This document shows positions 17,694-24,889 of a stretch of DNA of 32,992 nucleotides, piece by piece. The notes under the pieces are model-generated. The model worked only from the letters and a program-made list of their open reading frames with translations, did not search any database and had not been told where the DNA came from. Both the position numbers and the translations under genes were made by a program. This stretch comes from PVC group bacterium (GTDB taxonomy: Bacteria > Verrucomicrobiota > Kiritimatiellia > UBA8416): the NCBI GenBank assembly GCA_003567805.1, contig PWYP01000141.1:1-32992 (forward strand). The letters run 5' to 3'. Numbering within the stretch: position 1 is the first letter of the stretch; every line of letters starts with the position of its first letter.

Positions 17694-18434
17694 TTAGAAT
17701 TCCAGTGCGAGGCTCAACATACCTACAACATCTACGTCATAGGTACCGGTAACTTCGCCATCTTCATCTACAACACGATCTACCAGCACATCGCTATCAA
17801 CCTGACCATAGTAGGTTACACTTGCACTGAGGATGCCATAGCTCAGACCAGCACTCAGCGAATATCCCGAGAAACCACTTTCGCCCTCATCCGGGTTCAA
17901 GTAGCCAATGCCGGCACCAAGATCGAGCACGACACCTTCCGGCAGCTCATAAGCGGTTCCCACGGTAAGCTCCGCAAAGAAATCCTTATCGATACCACCA
18001 TCGACACCATAGAACAGACCTAGACCGAGTTCTGCCAAGCCGAGATCATAGCCAAACGCTAAACCAACTTCGCGGTCAGCTTTGCCTTCGGCACCCGGAT
18101 ACGCGAACTCCGTATAACCGACCGATACGTCTAATGCATCAATGTTGAGCGGAAGTGCATACGAAACATACACGTCGATTTCCGAGAACTGATTCTTTTC
18201 AAGTGCACCATCATAATCATCCAGATCGATATTGCCCCACACGCCAAGCGTAATACCATATGGCAAACCAATCTCTAGGCCAGGCTGCACGACAGGCCCG
18301 TCATTCAATGTATCCCCACGGAATACATATGCGCTGGCAACGTCGACCGTCAACTCCACCGCCACATCTTCGGCCATTGCAGCTGATGTCATCATCAGAG
18401 CAACTGCAGCAACACCTGTAATCATCTTCTTCAT
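17694..18434 (-). CDS. Outer-membrane beta-barrel protein, TorF/gcw_chp-like putative porin
   Basis: A 246-aa exported barrel protein. Two ATGs compete; MKKMITGVAAVALMMTSAA at 18432-18434 is chosen because GGGAG (18443-18447) then sits 7 nt away. Residues 1-21 are a signal peptide ending AMA. The mature protein has alternating amphipathic strands rich in Gly, Tyr and Asp and ends with a phenylalanine (SLALEF), as outer-membrane barrels do. The early segment VASAYVFRGDTLNDGPVVQPG resembles the conserved start of the TIGR02001/TorF putative porin family. It is the third gene of the nitrogen operon. I infer it may pass ammonium or a small nitrogen compound across the outer membrane, but specificity is not shown by sequence. 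Confidence 0.75.
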   Translation of the reverse strand: MKKMITGVAAVALMMTSAAMAEDVAVELTVDVASAYVFRGDTLNDGPVVQPGLEIGLPYGITLGVWGNIDLDDYDGALEKNQFSEIDVYVSYALPLNIDALDVSVGYTEFAYPGAEGKADREVGLAFGYDLGLAELGLGLFYGVDGGIDKDFFAELTVGTAYELPEGVVLDLGAGIGYLNPDEGESGFSGYSLSAGLSYGILSASVTYYGQVDSDVLVDRVVDEDGEVTGTYDVDVVGMLSLALEF

Positions 18435-18458
18435 ACTCATTCTCCCTTTCTTCAGCAA

Positions 18459-18476
18459 CACATCGGAACCGATGTG
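18459..18476 (-). other. Leader hairpin just before the porin Shine-Dalgarno
   Basis: CACATCGG (18459-18466) and CCGATGTG (18469-18476) are perfect inverted repeats with two bases between; a 7-bp stem with a 4-nt loop is the realistic fold. It lies about 11 nt upstream of the porin Shine-Dalgarno. It may stabilise the processed mRNA or affect initiation. Confidence 0.45.
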
Positions 18477-18540
18477 CTATCATTAATAATTGGTTAGTTT
18501 TTTAACGAAAACGCAACAAGTACGCAATCTTTTTTGCATG

Positions 18541-18569
18541 CCCCAGCACATGTTGTACATGCGCTGGGG
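18541..18569 (-). other. Intercistronic hairpin between glnK and the porin gene
   Basis: CCCCAGC (18541-18547) pairs with GCTGGGG (18563-18569). Inside it CATGT pairs with ACATG around a TGT loop, with one A/C mismatch between the two stems. It follows the glnK stop by 17 nt. No T run follows on the transcribed strand, so it is more likely a processing, stabilising or attenuating structure than a full terminator. Confidence 0.55.
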
Positions 18570-18586
18570 ACACGTCCAGAAACAGC

Positions 18587-18928
18587 CTACCCGATCGCCT
18601 CCTTCCCCTTTTCGCCGGTGCGAATACGGACACACTCATCAAGCGCCATCACAAAGATTTTTCCGTCACCAATATTACCGGTGCGTGCACCTTCGATGAT
18701 TGCCGCTATTGTCGGCTCCACGAACTCGTCGTTCACGGCAACCTCAACCCGCACCTTCTTCAGCAAGTTGACCTCGATATCAACCCCGCGATACGACTCA
18801 TGGTAACCTTTCTGCTGGCCACAGCCGAGTGCATTCGTCACGGACATCTTGTAGATTTCCTTGCTGTACAGGGACTGCTTAACAGCATTCAACCGTTCAG
18901 GCTGTATGTATGCTACGATTAATTTCAT
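18587..18928 (-). CDS. glnK: P-II nitrogen regulatory protein lacking Tyr51
   Basis: A 113-aa P-II signalling protein that senses ATP/ADP and 2-oxoglutarate and typically blocks the ammonium channel through its T-loop. The start [13 protein letters not shown] at 18926-18928 is the family N-terminus; AAGGAG lies 10 nt upstream, and a longer frame adds 14 unrelated residues. Nucleotide and 2-oxoglutarate residues are present: Gln39, Lys40 (GQQKG), [11 protein letters not shown] ending in Lys90, Arg101 and Arg103. The T-loop reads [12 protein letters not shown]: Tyr46 is kept, but position 51, uridylylated in proteobacteria, is Ile, and position 49 is Val. Covalent control at these sites is therefore not expected. 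Linkage to amt supports a GlnK-type role. Confidence 0.93.
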   Translation of the reverse strand: MKLIVAYIQPERLNAVKQSLYSKEIYKMSVTNALGCGQQKGYHESYRGVDIEVNLLKKVRVEVAVNDEFVEPTIAAIIEGARTGNIGDGKIFVMALDECVRIRTGEKGKEAIG

Positions 18929-18956
18929 GCTTTCGTCTCTCCTTATTTGATGGATG

Positions 18957-18979
18957 CCCGCCCGGCACAACCGGGCGGG
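18957..18979 (-). other. GC-rich intercistronic hairpin between amt and glnK
   Basis: CCCGCCCGG (18957-18965) and CCGGGCGGG (18971-18979) form a perfect 9-bp, nearly all-GC stem with a 5-nt loop, 18 nt after the amt stop codon and before the glnK Shine-Dalgarno. No T run follows. It could set the ratio of Amt to GlnK through mRNA stability or partial termination. Confidence 0.6.
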
Positions 18980-18997
18980 ATATTTCTATATCAATCG

Positions 18998-20335
18998 TTA
19001 CTCCGTCGCAAAGATCTGGAAACCGTTATATGCTTCCTCACCATGCTCACCGATGTCCAAACCACGCAATTCCTCCTCAGGAGACACGCGCAGCATACCA
19101 ACAGCTTTGAGTATCGAGAAGAGAATAAACATGGTGACGAAGGCCCACACAGGATAAGCAATCGATCCAATGATTTGCGGTCCCATAGCGATGTCTGCAC
19201 CGAAGATGCCCGTGGCAATACCGCCCCAGATGCCGCACAAGCCATGCACAGGCCACGCACCAACCGGATCGTCTATCCGCAGCATGTCGAGCAATTTAAC
19301 GCCAAGCACCACCAGAATACCGGCAACCAAACCAATAATGATCGCCGAAACGTTGCTCACAACGTCTGCATTGGCGGTAATACCAACCAAACCGGCCAGC
19401 ACACCATTCAATGCCATAGACAATTCAGGTTTCTTGTGTAGAACCCACGTGAACAACATCGCAAACAAGCCACCTGCTGCTGCCGCTAATGTCGTATTTA
19501 CAGCTACCGTCATGACCTCGATCGATTCATCGCCACCAGCAATCGCCAGCACGCTGCCAGGATTGAAGCCGTACCAACCGACCCACAGGATAAAGGCTCC
19601 AAGCGTTGCAATCGGAAGGTTGTGCCCAGGTAAGGCGCGCGGTTTGCCATCTGCCCCGAAACGACCGCGACGTGGCCCCAGTACAATAGCGCCAGCCAAG
19701 CCAGCAAAACCACCAACAGCATGCACAATCAGAGAACCAGCAAAATCATGGAAACCACGATTATCGAGCCAGCCCTCACCCCATGTCCAGTAACCACTGA
19801 TCGGATACAATACACCCGTCAAAACGGCACTATACACCAAGTAGGCACTGAACTTCATACGGCCAGCAACACTACCGGAAACGATCGTCGCTGCCGTTGC
19901 CGCAAACGCAACCTGAAACAGAAAATCAACCTGTGGATGGAGCTCACCACCAACTAGCTCACCTTCGAATGCCGGTATACCCATGCCGCCCCAGCCAAGA
20001 AAACCTCCTAAGACGGAATCCCCATACATCACGCCGTATCCCACAAGGAAATACAGCAGCACGCCAATACAAAGGTCCATTACATTTTTAAACAAAATGT
20101 TAACGGTATTCTTGGCTGAATTGAACCCGGCCTCAACCATCGCAAAGCCTGGCTGCATGAATATCACCAGCACGGCACACAAAAAGATAAATAAGTTATC
20201 CATTGCAAATGCCGCAACGTCCACAGTTAATTCTTCTGCGACTTCAGCTTCCTCCGCATATACCGGCAGAGCCATACCAAATGACCCCGCTAGCGCAAGA
20301 ATGACGAGCCACATGCCTAACAGTTTTCTCTTCAC
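18998..20335 (-). CDS. amt: Ammonium transporter
   Basis: Amt/MEP/Rh-family ammonium channel, 445 aa, inner membrane. I choose a GTG start (20333-20335) because AAGGAG (20342-20347) lies 6 nt upstream and the protein then begins with a signal peptide ending near PVYA (residue 27), as in many Amt proteins. The mature part has about 11 hydrophobic helices. Family hallmarks are FLCAVLVIFMQPGFAMVEAG, the pore histidines in GSLIVHAVGG and WPVHGLCGIWGG, and GGFHDFAGS with the conserved Asp. The C-terminal cytoplasmic tail ends LDIGEHGEEAY, like the segment that contacts GlnK. It is first in the amt-glnK-porin operon behind a sigma-54 promoter (20487-20502). Confidence 0.96.
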   Translation of the reverse strand: MKRKLLGMWLVILALAGSFGMALPVYAEEAEVAEELTVDVAAFAMDNLFIFLCAVLVIFMQPGFAMVEAGFNSAKNTVNILFKNVMDLCIGVLLYFLVGYGVMYGDSVLGGFLGWGGMGIPAFEGELVGGELHPQVDFLFQVAFAATAATIVSGSVAGRMKFSAYLVYSAVLTGVLYPISGYWTWGEGWLDNRGFHDFAGSLIVHAVGGFAGLAGAIVLGPRRGRFGADGKPRALPGHNLPIATLGAFILWVGWYGFNPGSVLAIAGGDESIEVMTVAVNTTLAAAAGGLFAMLFTWVLHKKPELSMALNGVLAGLVGITANADVVSNVSAIIIGLVAGILVVLGVKLLDMLRIDDPVGAWPVHGLCGIWGGIATGIFGADIAMGPQIIGSIAYPVWAFVTMFILFSILKAVGMLRVSPEEELRGLDIGEHGEEAYNGFQIFATE

Positions 20336-20486
20336 GTAATTCTCCTTTTCTTGTAATTCTTTCAACCTATGATCTCTCACATCACAAACACATTATTAAG
20401 CCCAACCACTTCTTCGTTCGTTTGCGCCTCCTCTCGCTGCATGATTTTTCACTATTTGTCTACAAAACTGACCGTCAAGGCAACAA

Positions 20487-20502
20487 AGCAACAAACATGC
20501 CA
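20487..20502 (-). promoter_or_regulatory. Sigma-54 (RpoN) promoter of amt-glnK-porin
   Basis: The minus strand reads TGGCATGTTTGTTGCT, matching the -24/-12 consensus TGGCAYRNNNNTTGCW at every defined position with the required 10-nt gap between GG and GC. Transcription would start near 20477, leaving a leader of about 140 nt before the GTG of amt. A sigma-54 activator gene lies divergently next door, which supports the call. Confidence 0.85.
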
Positions 20503-20532
20503 AACTTTAACACACAATTATCATATATTTAC

Positions 20533-20554
20533 AAATCATTGATTATAATGATTT
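20533..20554. promoter_or_regulatory. Inverted repeat upstream of the sigma-54 promoter
   Basis: AAATCATT-N6-AATGATTT is a perfect 8-bp dyad in the AT-rich divergent spacer. It lies about 55-80 bp upstream of the predicted amt start point, a place where an activator or an architectural protein such as IHF could bind. It does not match the TGT-N10-ACA motif of classical NifA sites. Confidence 0.45.
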
Positions 20555-20612
20555 TATAAATTATAGATGTTTGCAGAAAACAAGATCACCTCTATAAAAT
20601 CTTACAAATATG

Positions 20613-20641
20613 TTGACATCGCAGAAAGTACACGCGATTCT
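20613..20641 (+). promoter_or_regulatory. Candidate promoter of the sigma-54 activator gene
   Basis: TTGACA (20613-20618) is followed after exactly 17 nt by GATTCT (20636-20641). The -35 is perfect and the -10 poor. The start point would be about 20648, giving a leader of roughly 110-120 nt. Confidence 0.4.
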
Positions 20642-20642
20642 A

Positions 20643-20654
20643 TACAAATTTGTA
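20643..20654. promoter_or_regulatory. Perfect 12-bp palindrome at the activator start site
   Basis: TACAAATTTGTA is fully palindromic and overlaps the start point predicted from the promoter at 20613-20641, a typical operator position. Related half-sites TACAAAT occur at 20530 and 20603 in the same spacer. The binding protein is unknown; autoregulation by the activator is possible. Confidence 0.45.
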
Positions 20655-20754
20655 GCAACAAATAAACCCAAGCAGGCGTGGCACGAAGCAGCGGGCAGCC
20701 CAGCCGAGCAGACAAATACCCCAGTGCGGCTTACAATATATCGATCAACAAAGG

Positions 20755-22317
20755 ATGACATCCAACAGCATGAAAGAGAACAAAGACCGAGCCGAAACAG
20801 AGCTACGCATTCTTTATCTTGTGTCACGAGCCATGGCGCACGAGCGGGGCGTCACATCCCTCCTCGATCGTGTGCTGGATGTACTGGAAAGCGAAATGCA
20901 GATGACCCGCGGAACATTCACCCTGCGGAACTCAGGATCTGATGTATTCCAGATCGAAGCAACCCGCATGCCGGAAGAAGCCAAACAACGGGGACGCTAC
21001 CTCCTAGGAGAAGGCATTACCGGCAAAGTGGCCAGCACGGCCAAACCCGTCATTGTCCCCGACATCCGGACCGATCCCGAGTTTCTGGATCGTACACAAA
21101 TGCGCAAAGATGTTGCTACAGCATTTATATGTGTACCGATCATACATCAGAACCGTGTCATCGGGACGCTCAGCGTTGACTGCCAGACAGCACCGCAGGA
21201 TGAACTCGAGCGCGACGAGCACTTCCTGAAATTACTCGCCGACTTACTGGCAGAAGCCGTGTACAGCATCCGCGAAGGCATCGCAGCGCGAGAGAGCCTG
21301 ATGGCAGAAAATCGCAAACTTCGGCGGGAACTCGGAGATCGCTACCGACCCGCCAACATTATCGGAAATTGCCATGGCATGCGGATCGTATATGAACAGA
21401 TCGCACAAGTAGCCGATAGCAATGCAACCGTTTTAATCCGCGGCGGTTCCGGATCAGGAAAAGAACTCGTTGCCCGAGCCATCCATTTCAGCAGCCCGCG
21501 CAAAAACAATCCTTTTATATGCGTCAACGTCGCAGCTCTCCCTGAGTCCATAATAGAAAGTGAACTCTTTGGCCACGAAAAGGGCGCATTTACCGGCGCA
21601 GCAAATCAGCGGCAAGGACGATTCGAGATGGCCAATGGCGGAACCCTGTTTCTCGATGAAATAGGCGATATTGCCCCCTCCGTTCAGGTTCGACTGCTTC
21701 GCGTACTACAAGAACGCTGCTTCGAGCGCGTGGGCGGTATGCAAGCCGTCGATGTAGACGTACGCATTCTCGCCGCCACAAGCGTCGACCTCGAAACCGC
21801 CATCAAGGAAAATCGCTTCAGGGAAGACCTATATTACCGACTCAACGTCTTCCCCATCAATCTACCTTCCTTACGTGAGCGCAAATCAGACATTATTCTT
21901 CTCGCAGATCATTTCGTCCAGAAATACAACAACATGCACAATAAAGACATCAAACGCATATCTTCCGCTGCCATCAGCATGATGATGGCCTATCATTGGC
22001 CCGGAAATGTGCGCGAACTCGAAAATTGCATTGAACGAGCCGTTCTAACAAGTAATGACAACGTGATCCATGCCTACACCCTTCCCCCTTCGCTCCAAAC
22101 AGACGAACAAACGCGTACCGCGCTACTGCCTACCGAAGGAGCCGATCTGAAAGCAATGGTCAACGCCTACGAACGCGAAATCATTATCGATGCGCTCAAG
22201 AAAAACCGTGGCAGCGCATCTGCAGCAGCTCGTCACCTACATACCACGCAGCGCATTTTGAACTACCGCATCAACCAGCTAAACATTAATCGCTCCCATT
22301 TTAAAAACCATGCCTAA
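20755..22317 (+). CDS. NifA-like sigma-54-dependent transcriptional activator
   Basis: A 520-aa enhancer-binding protein with GAF, AAA+ and Fis-type HTH domains, the NifA architecture. The GAF domain (about 20-172) contains RYLLGEGITGKVASTAKPV and FICVPIIHQNRVIGTLSVD, close to NifA GAF domains. The AAA+ domain (about 200-440) has Walker A GGSGSGKE (230-237), the sigma-54 contact loop GAFTGA (277-282), Walker B GGTLFLDEIGD and the arginine-finger region REDLYYRLNVFP. The HTH ends with SAAARHLHTTQRILNYRINQ. The ATG at 20755 directly abuts AAGG, so ATG 20770 (MKENKD) may be the true start. It faces the sigma-54 promoter of amt and probably activates it. There is no response-regulator receiver domain. 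Whether nif genes exist elsewhere cannot be seen. Confidence 0.88.
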   Translation: MTSNSMKENKDRAETELRILYLVSRAMAHERGVTSLLDRVLDVLESEMQMTRGTFTLRNSGSDVFQIEATRMPEEAKQRGRYLLGEGITGKVASTAKPVIVPDIRTDPEFLDRTQMRKDVATAFICVPIIHQNRVIGTLSVDCQTAPQDELERDEHFLKLLADLLAEAVYSIREGIAARESLMAENRKLRRELGDRYRPANIIGNCHGMRIVYEQIAQVADSNATVLIRGGSGSGKELVARAIHFSSPRKNNPFICVNVAALPESIIESELFGHEKGAFTGAANQRQGRFEMANGGTLFLDEIGDIAPSVQVRLLRVLQERCFERVGGMQAVDVDVRILAATSVDLETAIKENRFREDLYYRLNVFPINLPSLRERKSDIILLADHFVQKYNNMHNKDIKRISSAAISMMMAYHWPGNVRELENCIERAVLTSNDNVIHAYTLPPSLQTDEQTRTALLPTEGADLKAMVNAYEREIIIDALKKNRGSASAAARHLHTTQRILNYRINQLNINRSHFKNHA

Positions 22318-22332
22318 GACCGGAGGCTACGC

Positions 22333-23877
22333 GTGAAGGATGCAACCGAATGGTATATCAAGAAAAAGAATAACAACCAATATGGTCCAGTGCCCCTCGA
22401 GGACCTCATGCTGTGGGCAGCACAATGCCGAATTGTAGCGGGCAATCTGGCATCACAAGACGAGCAAGACTGGATAGCGGTGGAAGACATCCCCGAACTG
22501 GAAATGGATTGGTTCGCGGAACGCCAAGACGGCAAACGATACGGCCCGTTTCCGCTAGCCGCTGTCACCGCCCTTGTGGAACATCGTGTACTTCCAGACG
22601 ATGCCATCCTTACACATCGTTCATCCAACAAAACGATGCCTATGCAAAGAGCGCTGGAAAAACTCTCAAAGGAATCTTCGCAACAAACAAGGAAGCCCAA
22701 CACGGAGCCAGCAAACAAGACGCCCCAGCGCGTCACACCCGCAACCGATCCCGACTCAGAGAGGGAAAACCGCAAACAAGAGAACGTAGTGACTTCCGCA
22801 CAAGAAGTTTCCCCGCCAACCCCACCCTCAGACGATAAACGTCCCCAAGATGATGAGCATGTAGCGCAGCTCCAAGCAGAAATCAAAGATCTGCAAAAAC
22901 AAATCAAAGATCTCTTGCGAGCCGCGCGCGAGCAGGAACGGCTGGCAGAGCAACAGGCGCAGCAAGCCGAACAGGATGTAGGCACACTGCAAGCCGAATT
23001 CGATGCGCTCAAAGAACAAGCAACAGAGCAACGGCAACAAGCCCAAACCCGGCAACAAGAACTCACAGAACAAATGGAAGCGCTACAAGAAGCCTTGGCA
23101 AAAGAGCAGGCCACCAATACACGTGACCTCGCACAAAACGACCAAAAGGAAGACCTTATTGCCGAATTGCGACAACAAGTTGCTTTCATGAAAAAAAATA
23201 TTGCTGCTCTCAATGGACAACTTGCAACAACCAAGGAAACAGCGGCACAACGTGCAAAAATGCTCGCGGGGGCATGGGTCGTTGTCACGCTCGTAACCGC
23301 CGCATTCATCATAGCCCTTTTGGGACGCGGATGCCAACGTACACGGCAGGACCTACCACAGACAGCACAGCCAAGTACCCTCTCGGACGACACGGACACC
23401 CTACCCCCAATCGCAGATCAACATCGCACGGATGACAGGGTTTCCAACACAGAAACGGCAGCCGAACCATTGAGAGCCATCAACATTGACGGTGTACATA
23501 TTATATCACAGGATGCCGATGCGTTATCCCTGCGCTTTGACGAAGGCATATTCAGCAGCCTTGACACCTTGTCAGCAGAAGGGCGCCAACTACTGGATGC
23601 ACTGGCACGTCAACTTCCGCGCGGGCTCATCGGCTGGCAACTTGAGATTGATGGCCACACGGACAACATCCCGCTGCGCAGCACATCGCGCTTTGCCAAC
23701 AACGAAGCACTCGCGACAGCAAGGGCAAATGCCGTAGCCGAACATTTCAAACAACGTGCTAGATTCCCTGATGAAGCAATAATAACGCGTGCGGGCTCCA
23801 CAGCCCCATTCCCAAACGATACTTCCGACAACCGTCAGCGAAACCGCACTGTCACCATCAAGCTACAACGGCGATAA
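22333..23877 (+). CDS. Two GYF_2 domains, coiled coil, one TM helix and OmpA domain
   Basis: A 514-aa protein of unknown role. It starts with GTG, with CGGAGG 6 nt upstream and just after the activator stop. Residues 6-56 (EWYIKKKNNNQYGPVPLEDL) and 59-112 (DWFAERQDGKRYGPFPLAAV) are tandem GYF_2-type domains. Residues 113-175 are a charged, proline-containing linker. Residues about 176-305 are a long Gln/Glu-rich coiled coil. Residues 311-331 form one membrane helix. After another linker, 390-514 is an OmpA/MotB peptidoglycan-binding domain (LEIDGHTDNIPL, RQRNRTVTI). Predicted topology puts the GYF and coiled-coil parts in the cytoplasm and OmpA in the periplasm, so it could tie a cytoplasmic partner to the cell wall. 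The domain calls are by eye. Confidence 0.75.
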   Translation: MKDATEWYIKKKNNNQYGPVPLEDLMLWAAQCRIVAGNLASQDEQDWIAVEDIPELEMDWFAERQDGKRYGPFPLAAVTALVEHRVLPDDAILTHRSSNKTMPMQRALEKLSKESSQQTRKPNTEPANKTPQRVTPATDPDSERENRKQENVVTSAQEVSPPTPPSDDKRPQDDEHVAQLQAEIKDLQKQIKDLLRAAREQERLAEQQAQQAEQDVGTLQAEFDALKEQATEQRQQAQTRQQELTEQMEALQEALAKEQATNTRDLAQNDQKEDLIAELRQQVAFMKKNIAALNGQLATTKETAAQRAKMLAGAWVVVTLVTAAFIIALLGRGCQRTRQDLPQTAQPSTLSDDTDTLPPIADQHRTDDRVSNTETAAEPLRAINIDGVHIISQDADALSLRFDEGIFSSLDTLSAEGRQLLDALARQLPRGLIGWQLEIDGHTDNIPLRSTSRFANNEALATARANAVAEHFKQRARFPDEAIITRAGSTAPFPNDTSDNRQRNRTVTIKLQRR

Positions 23878-23886
23878 GCAGGAACG

Positions 23887-24381
23887 CTACCGGCCACAAC
23901 ACTTCTTATACTTCTTCCCGCTGCCGCAGCCACAAGGATCATTGCGCCCCACTTTAGGGGTTTCCCGCCTGTAGGGATCCACACCAATAACACGCCCCCC
24001 TGCATAACACCACGCACCAGATTCCCGCACAAAGGTCGCTCGCTCATGATGCGCCTGCTCAACGCCATCCATTAGATATCGGGCAACAAATTCCACAACG
24101 CCATCTGCATCATCGGACTGCCCCCGCTCTGTAGAGACAATCTCCAACCCCTGCCAATCCGCCTTCTCAGACCAGGCACGAGCCCCGTCGCTATCAAAAG
24201 CAGCCCGATCTGCAGACACCAAGGACTTCCCCAGAAACGCAATATCACCTGTCACATATGCACTGTAGCGCGCCCGCATAACACGCTCGGCCGTATCCGC
24301 CCGTTTCTTTCCCGCCAGCACACGCTTACAGCAATCACCAAAAGCCAATCCACTGCCACACGGACACAATTCATCTGTCAT
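23887..24381 (-). CDS. YchJ-family SEC-C metal-binding protein
   Basis: A 164-aa protein with a zinc-binding SEC-C motif at each end: [13 protein letters not shown] (about 6-18) and [13 protein letters not shown] (about 150-162). Between them is a YchJ-like NTF2-fold domain ([43 protein letters not shown]). This is the normal YchJ/UPF0225 layout; the molecular function of the family is not established, though SEC-C motifs elsewhere mediate protein contacts, for example SecA with SecB. It converges on the GYF/OmpA gene with only 9 nt between stops. A small unknown gene ends 32 nt upstream on the same strand, so the two are probably cotranscribed. Confidence 0.88.
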   Translation of the reverse strand: MTDELCPCGSGLAFGDCCKRVLAGKKRADTAERVMRARYSAYVTGDIAFLGKSLVSADRAAFDSDGARAWSEKADWQGLEIVSTERGQSDDADGVVEFVARYLMDGVEQAHHERATFVRESGAWCYAGGRVIGVDPYRRETPKVGRNDPCGCGSGKKYKKCCGR

Positions 24382-24413
24382 GAGAAATTTCCCCTCTTTT
24401 GTAAATCACTGGA

Positions 24414-24698
24414 TTAAAACAAGCGCAGATCCTTTAAAGAACGGCAGCCGGGCTTGTTTTGATTCTGAAATAAGCACTCCTCGACCTTGCGCTCCAGTTC
24501 AGCAGGAATAATAAAGTCATCTTGATGATCTTCCCCTTGTATCACCAAAGAATAATGTACCGATGGTTCAGGCCCATCTGATCCAAGGAACCCCACTAAC
24601 AGGGCATCCCGCCCATCCGCAAGCCGGGCGCCCACTCGAACTTCCTGCTCAACCTTCCAGATGCCTGCCCACCGCACAATTTCCACTTCGCCTTGCAT
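24414..24698 (-). CDS. Hypothetical protein, 94 aa
   Basis: Not recognised. ATG 24696-24698 (MQGEVEIVRWAGIWKVEQEV) is chosen because GGAGG lies 5 nt upstream; a TTG 18 nt earlier is less likely. The protein is soluble and acidic, without signal peptide, membrane helix or cysteine motif. The middle reads like beta strands (DALLVGFLGSDG, SVHYSLVIQG). It has one cysteine in VEECLF and one in GCRSL. It lies 32 nt upstream of the YchJ-like gene on the same strand and is likely in the same operon. The good Shine-Dalgarno makes it a probable real gene. Confidence 0.65.
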   Translation of the reverse strand: MQGEVEIVRWAGIWKVEQEVRVGARLADGRDALLVGFLGSDGPEPSVHYSLVIQGEDHQDDFIIPAELERKVEECLFQNQNKPGCRSLKDLRLF

Positions 24699-24889
24699 AC
24701 ACGCCTCCAAAATCAAAAACGCAGCATCAACACATCACTGCATGAGGTGGCATCATAAAACCCCACTACCACCTTGTCTACCGGCTTTTCTGCCCACACA
24801 CAAAAAAATGGGTCGTCCCGATATAGCACAATATGATTCAATACGCGCAAGATGTACCTCACCACCCTGTAATGCAAGGAGAAAGAAGC

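Noticed and set aside
20568..20582. TGT-N9-ACA as a NifA enhancer site
   Set aside because: The classical site needs a 10-nt spacer. Here it is nine, so it is not accepted without footprint data.
20679..20694. A second sigma-54 promoter on the plus strand (TGGCACG...)
   Set aside because: The -24 half is perfect, but the next GC is one base too near (9 instead of 10 nt between GG and GC) and the TTGC context is missing.
22314..23399. A 361-codon open frame on the minus strand opposite the GYF/OmpA gene
   Set aside because: It is Ser/Cys-rich low complexity produced by reading the Gln/Glu-rich coiled coil backwards, whereas the plus-strand frame has recognisable domains.
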